A stretch of DNA of 64,000 nt from an uncultured Coriobacteriaceae bacterium (GTDB taxonomy: Bacteria; Actinomycetota; Coriobacteriia; Coriobacteriales; Coriobacteriaceae), in the NCBI GenBank assembly GCA_944320725.1, contig CALUIM010000009.1:95833-159832 (forward strand). Direction: 5' to 3'. Positions 16,780 to 24,864 of this stretch are shown here, one piece after another (position 1 is the first letter of the stretch; each line of letters opens with the position of its first letter). The notes below the pieces were generated by a model. The model searched no databases, was not told where the DNA came from, and saw nothing but the letters and a program-made list of their open reading frames with translations. A program made the translations under genes and the position numbers.

Positions 16780-16989
16780 ATGGTGCGCGGAAGAACGAGT
16801 CACGGTTCTATGCAGTCTCGGGTGAACGTGCGGATCGATACAGATTTGAAAACGGCCGGTGATGCTGCCCTCGCTGCCGCGGGGTTCACACCTACGCAAG
16901 CGGTGCGCATGCTGTGGTCGCTCGCCGTGCGCTATCAAGATGAGCCGGAAAAACTTCGTGCGATGCTCCACGCATCATCTAAGAGGTAG
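16780..16989 (+). CDS. Orphan RelB/DinJ-like antitoxin
   Basis: Predicted 69 residues. SRVNVRIDTDLKTAGDAAL and GFTPTQAVRMLWSLAV form the ribbon-helix-helix of RelB/DinJ proteins. Good ribosome site (AAGGAG, 6 bases before ATG 16780). No toxin gene follows directly: the next genes are a complete Phd/ParE-type pair. It starts 38 bases after the PIN toxin, so it may have been left after loss of its toxin, or may act in trans on one of the neighbouring toxins. Confidence 0.65.
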   Translation: MVRGRTSHGSMQSRVNVRIDTDLKTAGDAALAAAGFTPTQAVRMLWSLAVRYQDEPEKLRAMLHASSKR

Positions 16990-17008
16990 GGGCGCTATTC
17001 TTTCGTGG

Positions 17009-17014
17009 TATAAT
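17009..17014 (+). promoter_or_regulatory. -10 element (TATAAT) ahead of the Phd/ParE-like pair
   Basis: A perfect TATAAT lies 34 bases before the antitoxin start codon at 17049. No TTGACA-like box sits at the usual distance, so the -35 region is weak or supplied by a regulator. Confidence 0.45.
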
Positions 17015-17048
17015 AAGGCCATGATTTCGTACGAGTGAGGATGCTGCT

Positions 17049-17318
17049 ATGGCGGTCTGCGTTCCCGTAAGAGATATGAAAGATACCGCGGCGTTTGCCA
17101 GGCTCGTGAGGGAGTCTCCTGAGCCAATAACCGTCACCAAGAACGGATACAGCGAATTTGTGGTCATGCGGAGTGAGGATTATGACCTCCTGCGGGAGGA
17201 AGTGGCAAAGGCTCGCCTCGTCCGCGTGCTTGCCGATGCCGATAAGGCGTATGAATCGGGTGAATACGTCGACGGCGCTTCGTTCATCTCCGATGTGAGG
17301 GAACGATATGGACTCTAG
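17049..17318 (+). CDS. Phd/YefM-family antitoxin
   Basis: Predicted 89 residues. PVRDMKDTAAFARLV, then PITVTKNGYSEFVVMRSEDYDLL is the Phd/YefM fold signature (DNA-binding N-terminus). The C-terminal part (ADADKAYESGEYVDG) is the toxin-wrapping tail. Stop overlaps the next start by 11 bases. Neutralises the toxin at 17308-17613 and probably represses the shared promoter. Confidence 0.85.
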   Translation: MAVCVPVRDMKDTAAFARLVRESPEPITVTKNGYSEFVVMRSEDYDLLREEVAKARLVRVLADADKAYESGEYVDGASFISDVRERYGL

Positions 17319-17613
17319 CTACATTCTGCTTCCGCGTGCGCAAGAAGACTTCGAGGGCATTGTTCGTTATTTATCTGTCGAGCTTGCGAGTCCAGCTGCA
17401 GCGCGGCGTTTCGTTGATGAATTCGAGAAGGGGATCACGCTCGTCTGCAAACACCCTGAGCTGTATCCGCTCAGTCGCATGCCTGAGGTCGCGGCACGCG
17501 GCTATCGAGCGATGCCTGTCATGAGGTACATCGCGCTCTATGCGATCCGTGACGGTAAGATTATCGTCGCTCATATCTTTCATTCGTTGCAGGACTACGC
17601 GCGCTACGTGTGA
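17308..17613 (+). CDS. RelE/ParE-superfamily toxin
   Basis: Predicted 101 residues. YILLPRAQEDFEGIVRYL at the start, a middle helix pair, PVMRYIALYAIRDGKIIVAHIFH and the terminal DYARYV match the RelE/ParE fold, closest in style to ParE/plasmid-stabilisation toxins. Overlaps the antitoxin gene by 11 bases. Whether it cuts mRNA or targets gyrase cannot be told from sequence. Converges with the helicase gene, 12 bases between. Confidence 0.85.
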   Translation: MDSSYILLPRAQEDFEGIVRYLSVELASPAAARRFVDEFEKGITLVCKHPELYPLSRMPEVAARGYRAMPVMRYIALYAIRDGKIIVAHIFHSLQDYARYV

Positions 17614-17625
17614 GCGCCTGCTTCG

Positions 17626-19995
17626 CTACACCGTTTTGCGCCACTCCCGTACGCGCTCGCGCATGCCTTCGATGTCGAGGACGCCTTCGGCGAAGCCCTT
17701 GCGCACGAGCTCGGCGGGCAGGAACTCGTCGTACTTCTCGAAATAGGGCACCTCTCCGGGATAGACGAGTTCCACGGGGTCGAAGTCGGCATCGGCCGCC
17801 TCGGCTACCACCTGGAAGAACGTCTCGGCATCCGCGTTCATCTGGAACTGCATGAAGTAGGGTCGGCTCGAATCGAGGCCGCGCAGCCCCAGCTCACCGG
17901 CGCACTTGATCTTGAGCAACCGTTCAAGTGCCAAAAACGCGTAGCTGCCAAGCCAAGGCAGCAACACCCAGGTCTTGCCGCCCAGGTTGATGAGAGGCTC
18001 AGTTGCCGCGCCCGAGAGCTCGGCCGTACGACGCGCTTGGCGAAGACGCGCGCGGGCATTGTCCAGCAGGTACGGATAGGTCTCGTGGCTCCCCAGCACG
18101 CGGCGCATGCGCTCCAGGATATGCGTGTGGATGTCGCCGGGACAGTCTCCAAAGTAGGCGGGCACACGCCCCTTGACCTGCGTGGCATACACGAGATGGC
18201 GCTTCCAATCGACCTCCTCGACCACCCAGCAGGCGCCGGCGATGGCAATGCGCTCGCCGGGCGGAGGCGGGTTCACAATGGTGCCGAGTTCGGCCGATTC
18301 GCTCCGTACGGTGAACTCCTCGTTTTCCTGGAACACCGCGTAGAACTTGAAGCTGTTGGTATAGCGCTCGCCGGCGAGGCCCACGATGAGGCCGCCGCCC
18401 TCGGTGAGCTGGATGTGTTCGGTCTCGATAAGGTGGCGCAAGAGGATGCGGAAGTCGTCCGCCGAGATGCGGTGGAAATACGAGAGCGTGAGCACGCGCG
18501 CCGCGAGCTCGGCGGGCGTGAGCTCGCCCGTGCTGGCAAGGGTTGCCATGGTCTGGTGATAGAGCAGGCTGTAGGGTAGCCGCTCTGTGCGCGGCGGCTC
18601 GACCCACTTCTCCTCGCGATAAAGCTGTACGAGCGCGATGCCCTGTAAGAGCTTCCAGGGGATGGTCTCGGGCATGGTGGTGCGCGGCTCGGGGCTCTCC
18701 TCGCGCATCACGAAGTGCATCTCGGGCGGCTCGCCACGCCGGCCCGTGCGGCCCATGCGCTGCAAAAAGCTCGACACGGTGAACGGTGCATCAATTTGGA
18801 ACGCGCGCTCGAGCCGGCCGATGTCAATGCCCAGCTCGAGCGTGGCGGTGGTTACGGTGGTGTCGAGTCGCTCGTCATCGCGCATGACCTCCTCGGCAGA
18901 TTCGCGAATGGCACTCGAGAGATTGCCGTGGTGGATGAGAAACCGATCCGGCTCGTGTTGCACCTCGCAATAGGCGCGCAACATCGTGCAGACTGCCTCC
19001 GCCTCTTCGCGCGAGTTCACGAAGACAAGGCACTTGGCGCCGCGCGTGCGCTCAAAGATGTAGCCAATGCCGGGGTCGGCGTTCTCGGGCGCACGATCAG
19101 TGGGGGCAAGAAGCTCGGTTTGCGTGTCGTGTTCGAGGTCCGCGTTGGCATCGGCGTCCTCGTCAGGCAACGCGTTTGCGTCCACGCGCTCAACGGCAAC
19201 CACGTCCGCTTCGATGGTGCCGTCGGCGCGTGCAATTCCGATGCCTGCGTCGCCGGCTGGCGGGAAGTCGCTCGCACGCTCGGTTGCTTGGGGGCCGGTG
19301 ATGTAGAAGTGCTCCATGGAGAGGCGCCAGGTGCGGCGCGGCTCCTCGAAGCGCGGGATAATGCAGCCGCGTCCGGTGCCGGCGGCGAGGAAGGCGCCGG
19401 TGCGTTCGGGGTCGCCGATGGTGGCGGAGAGGCCGATGCGCCGCGGGTTCACGCCTGCCATGCGGGAGAGGCGCTCGATGAGGCAGAGCGTCTGGCCGCC
19501 GCGGTCGCCGCGCAAGAGCGAATGCACCTCGTCGATCACCACATAGCGCAGGTCGCAAAAGAGGCGCGGTACCTGCGCATGGCGGTGCATGAGCAGGGCC
19601 TCGAGCGATTCGGGCGTAATCTGCAGGATGCCGGAAGGATGCTGCATGAGCTTGCGCTTGTGCGACTGCGCCACGTCGCCATGCCAGCGCCAAACGGGAA
19701 TATCAGCCTCGATGCAAAGGTCTTCAAGGCGCATGAACTGGTCGTTGATGAGCGCTTTGAGTGGGCCGATATAGATGGCACCGATGCTTGCCGGCGGGTC
19801 CTCCCAGAACTCGGTGAGGATGGGGAAGAACGCGGCCTCCGTTTTGCCGGACGCAGTCTGCGCGGTGAGCAGCACGTGCTCATCGGTGTCGAAGATGGCC
19901 TCTGCGGCGGCAACCTGGATGGAGCGCAGGCCCTCCCAATCGTGGTCGTAGATGAAGTCCTGCACGAAGGGCGCATAGCGATCGAAGATACCCAT
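17626..19995 (-). CDS. DEAD/DEAH-box helicase of a Shango-like defence system
   Basis: Predicted 789 residues. Superfamily 2 motifs in order: TAQTASGKTEAAF (Walker A), DEVHSLL (motif II), GLSATIGD (motif III), and in the second RecA domain VFVNSREEAE, ATLELGIDIG and QRMGRTGRRGEP (motif VI). About 300 residues follow the motor, as in Lhr-like enzymes. Start ATG 19995 with AGGA upstream, 8 bases after the stop of the ATPase gene. Third gene of a TerB-protein/ATPase/helicase operon, the composition of the Shango anti-phage system. Likely a DNA translocase/helicase acting on invading DNA. Confidence 0.85.
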   Translation of the reverse strand: MGIFDRYAPFVQDFIYDHDWEGLRSIQVAAAEAIFDTDEHVLLTAQTASGKTEAAFFPILTEFWEDPPASIGAIYIGPLKALINDQFMRLEDLCIEADIPVWRWHGDVAQSHKRKLMQHPSGILQITPESLEALLMHRHAQVPRLFCDLRYVVIDEVHSLLRGDRGGQTLCLIERLSRMAGVNPRRIGLSATIGDPERTGAFLAAGTGRGCIIPRFEEPRRTWRLSMEHFYITGPQATERASDFPPAGDAGIGIARADGTIEADVVAVERVDANALPDEDADANADLEHDTQTELLAPTDRAPENADPGIGYIFERTRGAKCLVFVNSREEAEAVCTMLRAYCEVQHEPDRFLIHHGNLSSAIRESAEEVMRDDERLDTTVTTATLELGIDIGRLERAFQIDAPFTVSSFLQRMGRTGRRGEPPEMHFVMREESPEPRTTMPETIPWKLLQGIALVQLYREEKWVEPPRTERLPYSLLYHQTMATLASTGELTPAELAARVLTLSYFHRISADDFRILLRHLIETEHIQLTEGGGLIVGLAGERYTNSFKFYAVFQENEEFTVRSESAELGTIVNPPPPGERIAIAGACWVVEEVDWKRHLVYATQVKGRVPAYFGDCPGDIHTHILERMRRVLGSHETYPYLLDNARARLRQARRTAELSGAATEPLINLGGKTWVLLPWLGSYAFLALERLLKIKCAGELGLRGLDSSRPYFMQFQMNADAETFFQVVAEAADADFDPVELVYPGEVPYFEKYDEFLPAELVRKGFAEGVLDIEGMRERVREWRKTV

Positions 19996-20003
19996 GGTCG
20001 TTC

Positions 20004-21371
20004 CTACAGCGTGAATTCGGCGAAGTCGGTTGGGTTGCGTGGGGCAGATCCAAGAGCAACCGTTGTTGTGGACGGGCCGGATGTCGCGGAGTCTCCGTTG
20101 CCGCATGCCGCCTGTGTGCCACCCACGTCGTGCAGCAGCGCGGCGATATCGGCGTCGGGGTTTTGGTAGGCGATGTCCAACAGCTCGATGAAGTCGCGGA
20201 TGACCTCGCGCGGCGTGAGGTGCGTATCGGCACCTACGCGCCCGAACTCGATCTTGAGGAAGTCGACCAGATTCGCTTCGGTGAGGCGGGCGGAATAGCC
20301 GTAATAGCCAGCGTGGATTTGCTGCAGCTTCTCGATGAGCACTAAGAGCTCTTCGTAAGTGAGCGGGTGCAGATGGATGATGGGCGCGAGCATATCGCGC
20401 ATGCCCTCGCGGGCAAAGTGGCCCTGCGTGAGGCGGCTGCGCAACGCCTCGTAGCTAAAGACGCCGCGCCGGCGGTCCTCGATGGACTGTGGTGTGCCGC
20501 CCATGATGACACCCAGATGGTGTGCCTTGCCCTGCAGCGTATCGTTGTACATCGTGAGAATCTTCTCGTAGTTGTACTGGCGCGTGATGGCGTTGGGGAT
20601 TTTGAAGAGGTTCACGAGCTCGTCGATAAGCACAAGCAGACCCTTGTAGCCCGCACCCGTGAGGAACTGCGCAAAGAGCTTCACGTAGTCGTACCAGTCG
20701 TCGTCGCCGATGATCGTTGTGGTGCTCAGCTCGGCGCGGGCCTCGCTCTTGGTGCGATACTCGCCGCGCAGCCACTTGATAACGAGGCTCTTGGTCTCGT
20801 CGTCCCCCTCGAGCGAAGCGGTGCGATAGCGGCGGAGCATGCGGGTGAAGTCGAAGCCGTGAACGAGCTCCTCGAGCGGTGCGAGGTGCATCTCGAGCTG
20901 CTCTTCCTCCGCCGCGCGGGCGCCTGCGGGGTCTGCCGAGGCGGGCGATTGCGTGCTTGCGACCCAGCGGTCGAGGATGAGTGTGAGCGCGCCGCCCTCG
21001 GGTCGTGTTTTGGTGGAGAGGTTGCGGATGAGCTCGCGGTACGTGGCGAGTCCCTGCCCCTGGCCGCCTTGCAGGCGGCGCTCGGGGGAGAGATCGGCAT
21101 CGGCTACCACGAAGTTCTCACCCATGGCATGTGTGCGGATGGTCTGCAAGAGGAAGCTCTTGCCCGCGCCGTAGCGGCCAACGAGAAAGCGGAACGAGGC
21201 GCCGCCGTCGGCGATGAGGGAAAGGTCGGTAAGCAGCGCTCGAATCTCAGCCTCGCGGCCCACCGTGATATAAGGCAGCCCAATGCGCGGCACCACGCCG
21301 CCTTTGAGCGAGTTCAAGATGACGGCCGCGACGCGCTTGGGTACGCGCGGTGCGTTTGCTGTGTTGTTCAT
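20004..21371 (-). CDS. P-loop ATPase (DUF2791/BrxC-like) of a Shango-like defence system
   Basis: Predicted 455 residues. Walker A in FLVGRYGAGKSFLLQ near residue 65-75 and Walker B in GLLVLIDELVNLF near 220. This matches the P-loop family usually annotated as BREX-system ATP-binding or DUF2791 proteins. Its ATG overlaps the stop of the TerB-type gene (ATGA, 21368-21371), so it is translationally coupled. Together with the flanking genes it forms the Shango-like trio; role presumed to be energy-dependent assembly or DNA engagement. Confidence 0.8.
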   Translation of the reverse strand: MNNTANAPRVPKRVAAVILNSLKGGVVPRIGLPYITVGREAEIRALLTDLSLIADGGASFRFLVGRYGAGKSFLLQTIRTHAMGENFVVADADLSPERRLQGGQGQGLATYRELIRNLSTKTRPEGGALTLILDRWVASTQSPASADPAGARAAEEEQLEMHLAPLEELVHGFDFTRMLRRYRTASLEGDDETKSLVIKWLRGEYRTKSEARAELSTTTIIGDDDWYDYVKLFAQFLTGAGYKGLLVLIDELVNLFKIPNAITRQYNYEKILTMYNDTLQGKAHHLGVIMGGTPQSIEDRRRGVFSYEALRSRLTQGHFAREGMRDMLAPIIHLHPLTYEELLVLIEKLQQIHAGYYGYSARLTEANLVDFLKIEFGRVGADTHLTPREVIRDFIELLDIAYQNPDADIAALLHDVGGTQAACGNGDSATSGPSTTTVALGSAPRNPTDFAEFTL

Positions 21372-23278
21372 ATACCAAGCACCTCTTTTAGGTCGTCTTG
21401 ATAATCCTCGATGAGCTCGGGCCCTGCGGTGCCGAACTCGATAACCGTGTCGCCGATCGCGTCAAAGAGCTTCTCATTGATGCCGTCGACCAGCATATCC
21501 TCGCTCGTTCCTACAGGTACAGGAGCCACTTCGCCCGCCAGCAGCGCAGTCAGATACGCCCGTTCATTCGCGGTGAGCAGGTCTTCGGTTTGCCCGGACA
21601 GCTCTGAGATCTCTGCCATTGAGGAGACGGGCATTGACGATGGGCTCGCGGTGCCGGTGTGGTGCACCCCGTTGCTATCTTCAGGGCGATCCACCGCCCC
21701 AGCTGGCTGCGGCATGTCTCCGCGCGCATTTCCGCAGGCAAGCGGAGCGCAGCCGAGGACTGTCTGGGCACGGGGACATGCCGCAGCCTCGGTTGCGGGC
21801 GACGTCTCGTCCTCGCGCTCCTCGTCGATGAGCAGCGCCTCGCGTGTCTCGGCTGCCGCACTGCGAATGCTGGAGAGCTGGGAGAGGTCGATGTCAATCA
21901 CGCGTGGCGTATGATCGCGCTTCCACGAGAGCCACGAGGTGATTTCTCGCTCGATGATGCGCACGAGGTATTTGGGCGCGCCCTCGTCTTCAAGCGGTGC
22001 TTCGCATTCCAGCGCTGTGCGCAGCAGTCGATCGACGGCGTGCAGGATGTCGCCGAGCTTGCTGCTGCGACCCCGCCCGCCATAGATGCGCGTGCAGCTC
22101 CACAGGCCGCGCCTGCAGGTGTAGCGGTGGATGGGGTCAAGCTCGTACTCGGTGTCCTCGTGCGTCTGAGGGTCAAAAAAGACCGCGGAGCCAAACATGG
22201 TGTACGACATCGTTGCCATCTCTCCAAAGGCACTTTCGATAAGCCCTTTTGTTCGATGACCTCGATAGTACGCAAGCATGCGGACAAAAACTGCGCATGC
22301 CACATGGCGCAGATCGTCATGGTTTGCTTGCTCGAGCGGCGATACGCGCAAGCGGTGCGATGAGAGTCGGTCGAGTACCTCGAACAGGCGCTCCTCCCAT
22401 GCCTCATCAGGCGGCAGGGGTACGGTCTCAAGGTTGGTAGGCGCTGCCGTCCGCACTCCCTCGTCCCCGGATACTCCCAGATCGCGTGCGGCACCTGCAT
22501 CATATGGTGCGCAGAGCTCCACCAACTCGAGGATATTGCGGTCAAAAGCAATCGAGGTATCGTCGAGTTCGATGAGCGCAGGGTCGAGGCCGTGGTAAAC
22601 CACGTAATCTTTGAGCCAAGGGTGCACCGTGCGGTTGAGCTCGGGGGAGAAGTCGCGGTAGGCAAGCCAAAACGAGCGGATCTTCTCGAACCCATCGCGC
22701 GGGCTCTCAACACCGATACCGCATATCAGCTCATAGAGGTACACGAAGGCGAATGCGGTGGGCGCTTCGTGCACCTCACCCCGGCGCACGTTGGTACGCC
22801 AGGTGAAGTAGCCGCGCAGCTGGCGGTTGCTCATATCGTTATAGGTGGGGTAATACGAGCGAAACGATCCCTCGTACGGGCAGGTGTCCTCGAAATCCTC
22901 CATGAAGCGAGCCTGCTTGTAGAACAGCTCGGCCTCGGTGAGCCATCGCCCGCGTTCCGCGCCTTGCTCCCAGCGCGAGATGGCGCGCATCTCACGGTAG
23001 CGGTTGGGAAAGCTCGTATCGAGGCGGCGCGTGCGAACCGATGCATCGAGTTCGAGCTGGTCGAAGATGCTCACGGGGCGTGGCACCGGTTGCGGTGCAT
23101 CTGGATGCTTCCGCTGCTGGCGCGCAGCGCGCTCTCGGTCGCGCATGAGCTGACGTCCCGTTTTGATGATAGGCTCCCCGCGCGAGACGGAATCTGAGAA
23201 GTGCGAGCTGCCGTGTAGGTGCTCGCCGGTGTTGAGCCGGCGAATCAGCTCCTGAATATCAATCGGATGGTCCTCCAC
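21368..23278 (-). CDS. TerB-domain protein of a Shango-like defence system
   Basis: Predicted 636 residues. The region ~70-330 (EAELFYKQARFMEDFEDTC, SYYPTYNDMSNRQLRGYF, YLYELICGIGV) is typical of the TerB N-terminal (TerB-N) domain; the C-terminal part with SELSGQTEDLLTANERAYL would be the TerB-C-like end. Start: GTG at 23278, six bases after GGGAGGTGA; the in-frame ATG at 23320 has no ribosome site. First gene of the operon with the ATPase and helicase. TerB-containing trios of this makeup are known as Shango; TerB domains are linked to metal and membrane stress, but the molecular job here is not established. Confidence 0.75.
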   Translation of the reverse strand: MEDHPIDIQELIRRLNTGEHLHGSSHFSDSVSRGEPIIKTGRQLMRDRERAARQQRKHPDAPQPVPRPVSIFDQLELDASVRTRRLDTSFPNRYREMRAISRWEQGAERGRWLTEAELFYKQARFMEDFEDTCPYEGSFRSYYPTYNDMSNRQLRGYFTWRTNVRRGEVHEAPTAFAFVYLYELICGIGVESPRDGFEKIRSFWLAYRDFSPELNRTVHPWLKDYVVYHGLDPALIELDDTSIAFDRNILELVELCAPYDAGAARDLGVSGDEGVRTAAPTNLETVPLPPDEAWEERLFEVLDRLSSHRLRVSPLEQANHDDLRHVACAVFVRMLAYYRGHRTKGLIESAFGEMATMSYTMFGSAVFFDPQTHEDTEYELDPIHRYTCRRGLWSCTRIYGGRGRSSKLGDILHAVDRLLRTALECEAPLEDEGAPKYLVRIIEREITSWLSWKRDHTPRVIDIDLSQLSSIRSAAAETREALLIDEEREDETSPATEAAACPRAQTVLGCAPLACGNARGDMPQPAGAVDRPEDSNGVHHTGTASPSSMPVSSMAEISELSGQTEDLLTANERAYLTALLAGEVAPVPVGTSEDMLVDGINEKLFDAIGDTVIEFGTAGPELIEDYQDDLKEVLGI

Positions 23279-23376
23279 GTGCTCACCTCCCGCCTTCTCG
23301 CGTGCATACTGGGTAATCATTCATTCTACCACGGATACAAACAGACGTTCGGTTTCGCAAGTGGATTCTTTTGCGT

Positions 23377-23826
23377 CTAGTTCTCGCTGCGTTCGGCTGA
23401 CGGTGCTTGTGCTCGCTCGCGCATAAGGGCGAGCAGGCCGGCGGGATCGATAAAGGGGAGCGGCGAGGTGGCGTAGTCGCGTTGGTTTCGTGTGAGGATA
23501 TAGTCGCACCGCGCTTCACGTGCCGTTTCAACTTGCACGGCGTCTTCGAAATCGGGGAGCGGCGAGGCAAGCGCGGTTACGTAGGCGTTCGGTGAGGTGG
23601 GTACGAGTTCGCACAGTTGCAAGAGCTTACCAAGCCAGCTGCGCGTTTCTTGTTGTCCGAGATACTTGTGAAGGATGTAGTAGCAATCGGTCACTTGTGA
23701 TGTTGCGAGTACGAGCGTATCGCCGCGCTGTAGGCAAAAACGCATGGCATCGTGAGCTGCTGCGTGATCGGGTCGTGTGGCGACCGCGTAGTCGATCACA
23801 ACATTGGTGTCGAGAAACAGCCTCAT
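23377..23826 (-). CDS. vapC: PIN-domain (VapC) toxin
   Basis: Predicted 149 residues. LFLDTNVVIDYAV at the start, PDFEDAVQVETA in the middle and DYILTRNQRDYA near the end provide the conserved acidic residues of VapC RNases. ATG 23826 begins 4 bases after the antitoxin stop. Lies 98 bases upstream of the TerB-type gene on the same strand, so it could share transcripts with the Shango-like operon and act as its addiction module; this is inferred. Confidence 0.85.
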   Translation of the reverse strand: MRLFLDTNVVIDYAVATRPDHAAAHDAMRFCLQRGDTLVLATSQVTDCYYILHKYLGQQETRSWLGKLLQLCELVPTSPNAYVTALASPLPDFEDAVQVETAREARCDYILTRNQRDYATSPLPFIDPAGLLALMRERAQAPSAERSEN

Positions 23827-23830
23827 GAGC

Positions 23831-24124
23831 TTAGTCCTTCGAGACGAGGTGTTCGTCGCCGTCGTGGTGCGGTATGAAGCCGGCGCGGCGCAGGATACGC
23901 TCCTCGCGAAGGCGTTCGGCATCTTCGTCGGTTATCACTACGTTAGATATCGCGCCGCTCAGCTCGTCAACAAGCTTTATCTGATCGCGATGGGGGTTGG
24001 TCCACAATCCAATGACGTGGCCGTTTCGCGTAACCTCGAAGTCGGTGTGCGCGACGTCTTTCATGTATTTCCCGAAGTTCTGCCGGAATTCGGACGCCGT
24101 GATGCGGACGGGTGGAAGGGCCAT
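23831..24124 (-). CDS. Antitoxin of the PIN pair (Phd/VapB-like)
   Basis: Predicted 97 residues. PVRITASEFRQNFGKYMKDVAH then FEVTRNGHVIGLWTNP is the Phd/YefM-type DNA-binding fold; the acidic C-terminus (VITDEDAERLREERIL) should bind the PIN toxin encoded 4 bases downstream. Start ATG 24124 has GGAG 6 bases upstream. An inverted repeat lies 34 bases upstream and probably serves autoregulation. Confidence 0.8.
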   Translation of the reverse strand: MALPPVRITASEFRQNFGKYMKDVAHTDFEVTRNGHVIGLWTNPHRDQIKLVDELSGAISNVVITDEDAERLREERILRRAGFIPHHDGDEHLVSKD

Positions 24125-24158
24125 GCCAGTCTCCTCAACATCGTGTGGTTGAGGAATA

Positions 24159-24188
24159 TTGTACAAGATATCAAGAAATATCGTACAA
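24159..24188. promoter_or_regulatory. Imperfect inverted repeat, likely operator of the PIN toxin-antitoxin pair
   Basis: TTGTAC at the left and GTACAA at the right enclose AT-rich sequence containing GATATC and AATATC; the half-sites are TTGTAC followed by a GATAT-like stretch. Such palindromes ahead of Phd-type antitoxins are binding sites for the antitoxin complex. Confidence 0.4.
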
Positions 24189-24264
24189 AACAGGTCGAGC
24201 GGATCGCGTAGGGCACGTGCGGGTCCCTGCGTATCTGAGAAGGCGGAGGGTTGAAGCTGGCCGG

Positions 24265-24597
24265 TCATCGCGGTGCCCCGGAGGTGTGGCCCGCCGCGTT
24301 AGATCCAAGCGGGATGCCCATGGCGTGCGCATACTCCTCGATGCCGAGTGCTTGGTCGAGAAACGCTGTGAGCGCTTCGCGCGCAGCGCGTTCGCGCGGT
24401 GTGAGGGCGGGAAGCTCGACACCGGCATCGCGTGCCATGCGTTGCTCGAGCAGGTCGAAGCCAACCGAATCATGCAGCTCTGCTGCGGTTACCCGGTAGA
24501 CGCGATAGCCGGGATACGCATCAAGATCAGCCGGCTGACTCAGCGGGTCGTCGATGATTTCAATCGCGGCGTGATAGCGGGGAACGTATACGGCCAT
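24265..24597 (-). CDS. Small hypothetical protein
   Basis: Predicted 110 residues; start ATG 24597 has GAGGAG upstream. The segment AIEIIDDP... DLDAYPGYRVYRVTAAEL recalls the end of the small nuclease-like DUF559 fold (EID...G.RV.R.T), but the catalytic pattern is incomplete, so I do not assign a function. The C-terminal half is helical (LTPRERAAREALTAFLDQAL). First of a minus-strand run leading to the toxin-antitoxin pair and Shango-like genes. Confidence 0.55.
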   Translation of the reverse strand: MAVYVPRYHAAIEIIDDPLSQPADLDAYPGYRVYRVTAAELHDSVGFDLLEQRMARDAGVELPALTPRERAAREALTAFLDQALGIEEYAHAMGIPLGSNAAGHTSGAPR

Positions 24598-24864
24598 AGG
24601 GGCTCCTCTCATGTGGTGCGTGTGCCGTAACCGCAGCGTAGCAGGCGAATCTAACAGGATTGTCACAACATCTAACAGGGGTCTCACAGGCGCAGGCAGG
24701 CGGGTGCGGAAAAATGATTGTGGAGGTTTTGGGCGAGCCGTGGCGTGGGCGGGGCAATGCGTCCTTTTCGGAACCGTTACGCGGACGGGCCTCGCCGATA
24801 GCGGTTGGGCATGCACGATACAATTGCCTGCACGCACTTTTGCATGCTAAAGAGTGGGGTGTCC

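Noticed and set aside
18715..21401. Long plus-strand frames opposite the helicase and ATPase genes
   Set aside because: Antisense shadows of well-supported genes.
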